From: Paenibacillus sp. FSL H7-0331
Lineage (GTDB): Bacteria > Bacillota > Bacilli > Paenibacillales > NBRC-103111
Length of the DNA stretch: 64,000 bases
Assembly: GCF_001956045.1 (NCBI RefSeq)
Contig: NZ_MRTH01000011.1
Coordinates: 186,001-250,000 of the forward strand
Direction of reading: 5' to 3'
The position numbers and the translations under genes are program-made. Positions 61,273-64,000 of the stretch are shown piece by piece. The first letter of the stretch is position 1, and the number at the start of each line of letters is the position of its first letter. The notes beneath the pieces are model-generated. The model saw only the letters and a list, made by a program, of their open reading frames with translations. It was not told the DNA's origin and did no database searches.

Positions 61273-63717
61273 ATGATCCGTTCATTGGCAGCATGTTTAT
61301 CTATGGGTCTGATTACAGTCTTTCTATCGACCCTTGTGGGACCGTTAAGTGGTCAAGCTTATGCAGCACCGACCAATTACAAGGATGTTCCCGCCGAGTA
61401 TTACGCAAGTAAAGAAATAGCCAAGCTTACAGAGAGCGGAATCATCGAAGGGAATGAGCAGGGCTTATTTCAACCGGATGTGGAAATTACGCGCGGTGTC
61501 ACTGCCGTGTGGCTCAGTAAAGCCTTAAAGCTTAGACAGCCTAACAGCTTGAACGGATTCACAGATGTCCCAGCCTCAAGTCCCTACGCAATGGCAGTTA
61601 ATGCCTTGAAGGAAAAAGACATCGTACAAGGCGATCAAGGTCGATTTAGTCCGGAGGAGCCATTAACCCGTGAGCAAATGGCAAGCTTGCTGGCACGAGC
61701 TTTTCAGCTTAAGGATAACCATATGAACATATGGTTCAAGGACGAAAAGGCGATAGGCGATAGTCACTTTATCGATGTCGTCAGACTCAAACAACACTTT
61801 ATCACCGAGCAGCTGGAATTTATGCCGAAGAACAAGGTAACCAGAGCACAGCTTGTCCTGTTTCTCAGCAGAGCGATTTCAACGGTCACGTTGAAGGATA
61901 ATGAATTACCACTTGATGATTTTCTGAGGGGATCTGCACAGTCCAGCTTCAAGTCGTCACCTGATGGTAAGAAGATGGCCTACCTGAAGACAGCCAACAA
62001 CCAGACACACATCTATTTGAAAAAAACTGGGGAAGAAGCCTCGGAAACACGTATCACCAGCTTGACCAACCGAGATATCATTGGATTTTTGTGGTTTAGC
62101 AATGATAAAATTTTATACATAACCGATATGTACGGAACGGAAGATCATCATATTCACGTAGTAAATGCGGATGGGACGGATGAAAAGGACTTGACCCCTT
62201 TTGATCAGGTACGAGCCCAATACATGGAGTCGTTATCTTACATGAGAGGCCATGAATTTGATATCTTAATCAGCATGAATGAAAGGTCTTCGCAGCGCTT
62301 TGATGTGTATCGATTGAATGTCAAAACAGGTGCAATGGAAATTGTCGCTGAAAATCCTGGCAATGTAACCAGTTGGCTTACAGACTTGTATGGAGAAGTC
62401 AGGGTGGCCATGGCTACAGATGGTATTAATACGTCTATGCTGTACAGAGAGACACCTGCTCAGCCATTTAAACCCATATTGAAGCTGAATTATGGAGATT
62501 CCTTCATTCCCATTATGTTTTCGTTTGATAACAGCCAACTGTTTGCTTTATCTAATATTGGCAGGGACAAGCTGGCCTTGGTCAAGTACAACATGAATAC
62601 CAAAGAAATGGGCGATACCGTTTATGAAAATCCGAAGGCCGATGTGACCAATATTATCATTTCCTACCAGAAGGAAGCGATATTGGCCGTTGAATATGAG
62701 ACGGACAAAGTCTACTATGAGTATCTAGACAAGGAATACGAGCGGTTAAATGTAATGATTGCAAATAAGCTTCCCAATCAATCGTACCAGATCTTGGGTA
62801 ATCCGCTGCCGGATACGAAGGTGCTGCTCAGAACCTACAGCGACAAATCGCCGGGAGCCTATTACTACTATGACCGCAAGAAAGACACACTGGATAAAAT
62901 CGCAGATAGCAAACCATGGATCAAAGAAGAGCAGATGGCTGAAATGAAGCCGATTTCCTACAGATCGCGTGATGGGTATACAATCAATGGCTATTTGACA
63001 TTACCCAAAACCGGTAGCACCAACTTGCCTTTTGTCATCCTTCCACATGGTGGACCTTGGGCACGTGATTCATGGGGATACGATAGTGAGGTTCAACTGT
63101 TAGCTAATCGTGGCTACGGCGTCCTGCAGATGAATTTCCGCGGCTCTACAGGCTACGGTAAGGAATTCAAGTTGGCTGGGGACAAGCAATGGGGCAAATC
63201 GATGCAGGATGATATTACCGATGGCGTGAGCTGGTTGACACAGCAAGGGTATGCGGATCCGAAGCGAATCGCAATTTATGGTGCGTCATACGGAGGCTAC
63301 GCAGCATTGGCGGGAGTAACGTTTACCCCTGATTTGTATGCCGCCGGAATTGATTATATGGGGCCTTCCAGCCTGTTCACCTTCCTTAATACGATGCCGT
63401 CTTACTGGGAGCCTGATCGTCAAAAATTGTACAAGCAGGTTGGTGATCCTGAGAAGGATAAGAAGCAGATGGAGGACAGATCGCCTTTGCTGCATGCCGA
63501 CCAAATTAAAACACCGATCATGTTCGCTCAAGGCGTCAACGATCCACGGGTAAAGAAGAGCGAGTCGGATCAGATCGTATTGGCGCTACGTCAGCGTGGT
63601 ATTGACGCCCCTTATATGATTAAAAATGATGAAGGTCATGGCTTCCAGACATATACCAATCGAGTTGACTTCTATCAGGCGATGTTAAAATTCCTTGATA
63701 ATCACTTAAGCAAGTAG
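61273..63717 (+). CDS. Cell-surface S9 (prolyl oligopeptidase) family peptidase with SLH domains
   Basis: 814 residues from ATG 61273 after AAGGGG. Signal peptide to about 31 (GQAYA-A). Two clear SLH domains plus a degenerate third (about 32-200: KDVPAEYYASKEIAKLTESGIIEG, FTDVPASSPYAMAVNALKEKDIV), for binding to the cell wall polymer. A beta-propeller follows (about 225-550) and an alpha/beta-hydrolase peptidase domain at the end with S672 (GASYGGYAAL), D757 (VNDPRV) and H789 (EGHGF). It would trim peptides at the cell surface; most bacterial S9 enzymes are cytosolic, so the anchored form is notable. Confidence 0.92.
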   Translation: MIRSLAACLSMGLITVFLSTLVGPLSGQAYAAPTNYKDVPAEYYASKEIAKLTESGIIEGNEQGLFQPDVEITRGVTAVWLSKALKLRQPNSLNGFTDVPASSPYAMAVNALKEKDIVQGDQGRFSPEEPLTREQMASLLARAFQLKDNHMNIWFKDEKAIGDSHFIDVVRLKQHFITEQLEFMPKNKVTRAQLVLFLSRAISTVTLKDNELPLDDFLRGSAQSSFKSSPDGKKMAYLKTANNQTHIYLKKTGEEASETRITSLTNRDIIGFLWFSNDKILYITDMYGTEDHHIHVVNADGTDEKDLTPFDQVRAQYMESLSYMRGHEFDILISMNERSSQRFDVYRLNVKTGAMEIVAENPGNVTSWLTDLYGEVRVAMATDGINTSMLYRETPAQPFKPILKLNYGDSFIPIMFSFDNSQLFALSNIGRDKLALVKYNMNTKEMGDTVYENPKADVTNIIISYQKEAILAVEYETDKVYYEYLDKEYERLNVMIANKLPNQSYQILGNPLPDTKVLLRTYSDKSPGAYYYYDRKKDTLDKIADSKPWIKEEQMAEMKPISYRSRDGYTINGYLTLPKTGSTNLPFVILPHGGPWARDSWGYDSEVQLLANRGYGVLQMNFRGSTGYGKEFKLAGDKQWGKSMQDDITDGVSWLTQQGYADPKRIAIYGASYGGYAALAGVTFTPDLYAAGIDYMGPSSLFTFLNTMPSYWEPDRQKLYKQVGDPEKDKKQMEDRSPLLHADQIKTPIMFAQGVNDPRVKKSESDQIVLALRQRGIDAPYMIKNDEGHGFQTYTNRVDFYQAMLKFLDNHLSK

Positions 63718-63733
63718 AGCTCTGAATAACGGC

Positions 63734-63762
63734 TTGACATACAGTTATACTTCATGTATAAA
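63734..63762 (+). promoter_or_regulatory. Sigma-A promoter before the T-box leader
   Basis: TTGACA at 63734-63739, 17 bp spacer, TATAAA at 63757-63762. The transcript would start near 63769 and run into the T-box. Confidence 0.65.
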
Positions 63763-63840
63763 TATGTATAATTCAAATTTGAGATTAGACAGTTTGACGC
63801 TATTGCTACAATGTATATTTTTTACGATATCCCAATATTA

Positions 63841-64000
63841 ATGAACGAGACAGTAATTCCAGACAAAGAGTCACAGTGAGCCGGAATAGGTGAGATCCGG
63901 TACGGATGATTGGAATGAAGCGGACTCGGGAAATGGTCCTCCGAACACAACCGAGTAGGAGGATCCGGTAACTGCCGTTATCAGCAGAGTGATTGGCCTT
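63841..64000 (+). ncRNA. T-box leader (partial, cut by window end)
   Basis: Stem I is recognisable: CGAG/CTCG base (63846-63849, 63925-63928), loop-E AGTA (63852-63855) opposite GAA (63917-63919), then ATTCCA/TGGAAT, an upper CCGGA/TCCGG arm and a GATG element. Stem III is TCCTCC/GGAGGA (63938-63943, 63958-63963). The CCGTTATC pre-antiterminator sequence begins near 63975; the T-box sequence itself lies beyond the window. The register puts the specifier at 63920-63922, GCG (Ala), which is tentative. It should control an aminoacyl-tRNA synthetase or amino-acid gene downstream. Confidence 0.78.

Overview
The window looks like chromosomal DNA from a Paenibacillus-type endospore-forming Firmicute. 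The evidence is the ymf-rimO-pgsA-cinA-recA-rny-ymdB-spoVS-miaB-ricA gene order, a gerP spore-coat permeability operon, AGGAGG-type ribosome binding sites, frequent TTG/GTG starts, and several surface proteins with S-layer homology (SLH) domains. All calls come from reading the sequence; no database search was run.

Layout. 1-22.3 kb is a conserved core block on the + strand: the end of a cortex-lytic-type hydrolase, the EF-P modification-associated ymfF/H/I genes, ymfJ, a lipoprotein, ymfK, rodZ, yajQ, rimO-pgsA, cinA, recA-recX, rny, ymdB, spoVS, a dipeptidase, a 2-oxoacid:ferredoxin oxidoreductase pair, pduL, miaB and ricA. 22.3-25.2 kb is a sporulation cluster: an L,D-transpeptidase and an Hsp20-like gene on the - strand, divergent from gerPA-PB-PC-PD-PE. 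25.2-30.8 kb is mixed: a DUF2071 protein, a YitT protein, a PhyH dioxygenase fused to HEAT repeats, tRNA-Leu(GAG), a MarR regulator and a nucleotidyltransferase.

30.9-46 kb is the most distinctive part, a large iron/heme acquisition island. On the - strand it encodes a binding protein, permease, ATPase and IsdG-type heme oxygenase. On the + strand it encodes a sortase-anchored NEAT protein (IsdC-like), a tiny secreted NEAT-like protein, a 1,687-residue protein with about seven NEAT domains and three SLH domains, an IsdE/IsdF/ATPase importer, sortase B and a second NEAT-SLH protein. Three promoters in the island share the same design, a -35 and a TATCAT -10 separated by 17 bp and overlapped by a Fur box, so the locus should switch on together under iron starvation. 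The gene order parallels the Bacillus isdC-isdX1-isdX2-isdE-isdF-srtB-isdG locus, but the soluble hemophore positions are taken by an unusual mini-NEAT protein and a giant S-layer-bound one.

46-64 kb holds a globin-coupled sensor, a complete type III restriction-modification pair (mod-res), a five-gene nickel/peptide-type ABC importer with a palindrome upstream, small membrane and stress-type genes, a short-chain dehydrogenase that has lost its catalytic Tyr/Lys, a cupin protein, an SLH-anchored S9 peptidase, and finally a promoter and the first part of a T-box leader cut by the window end.
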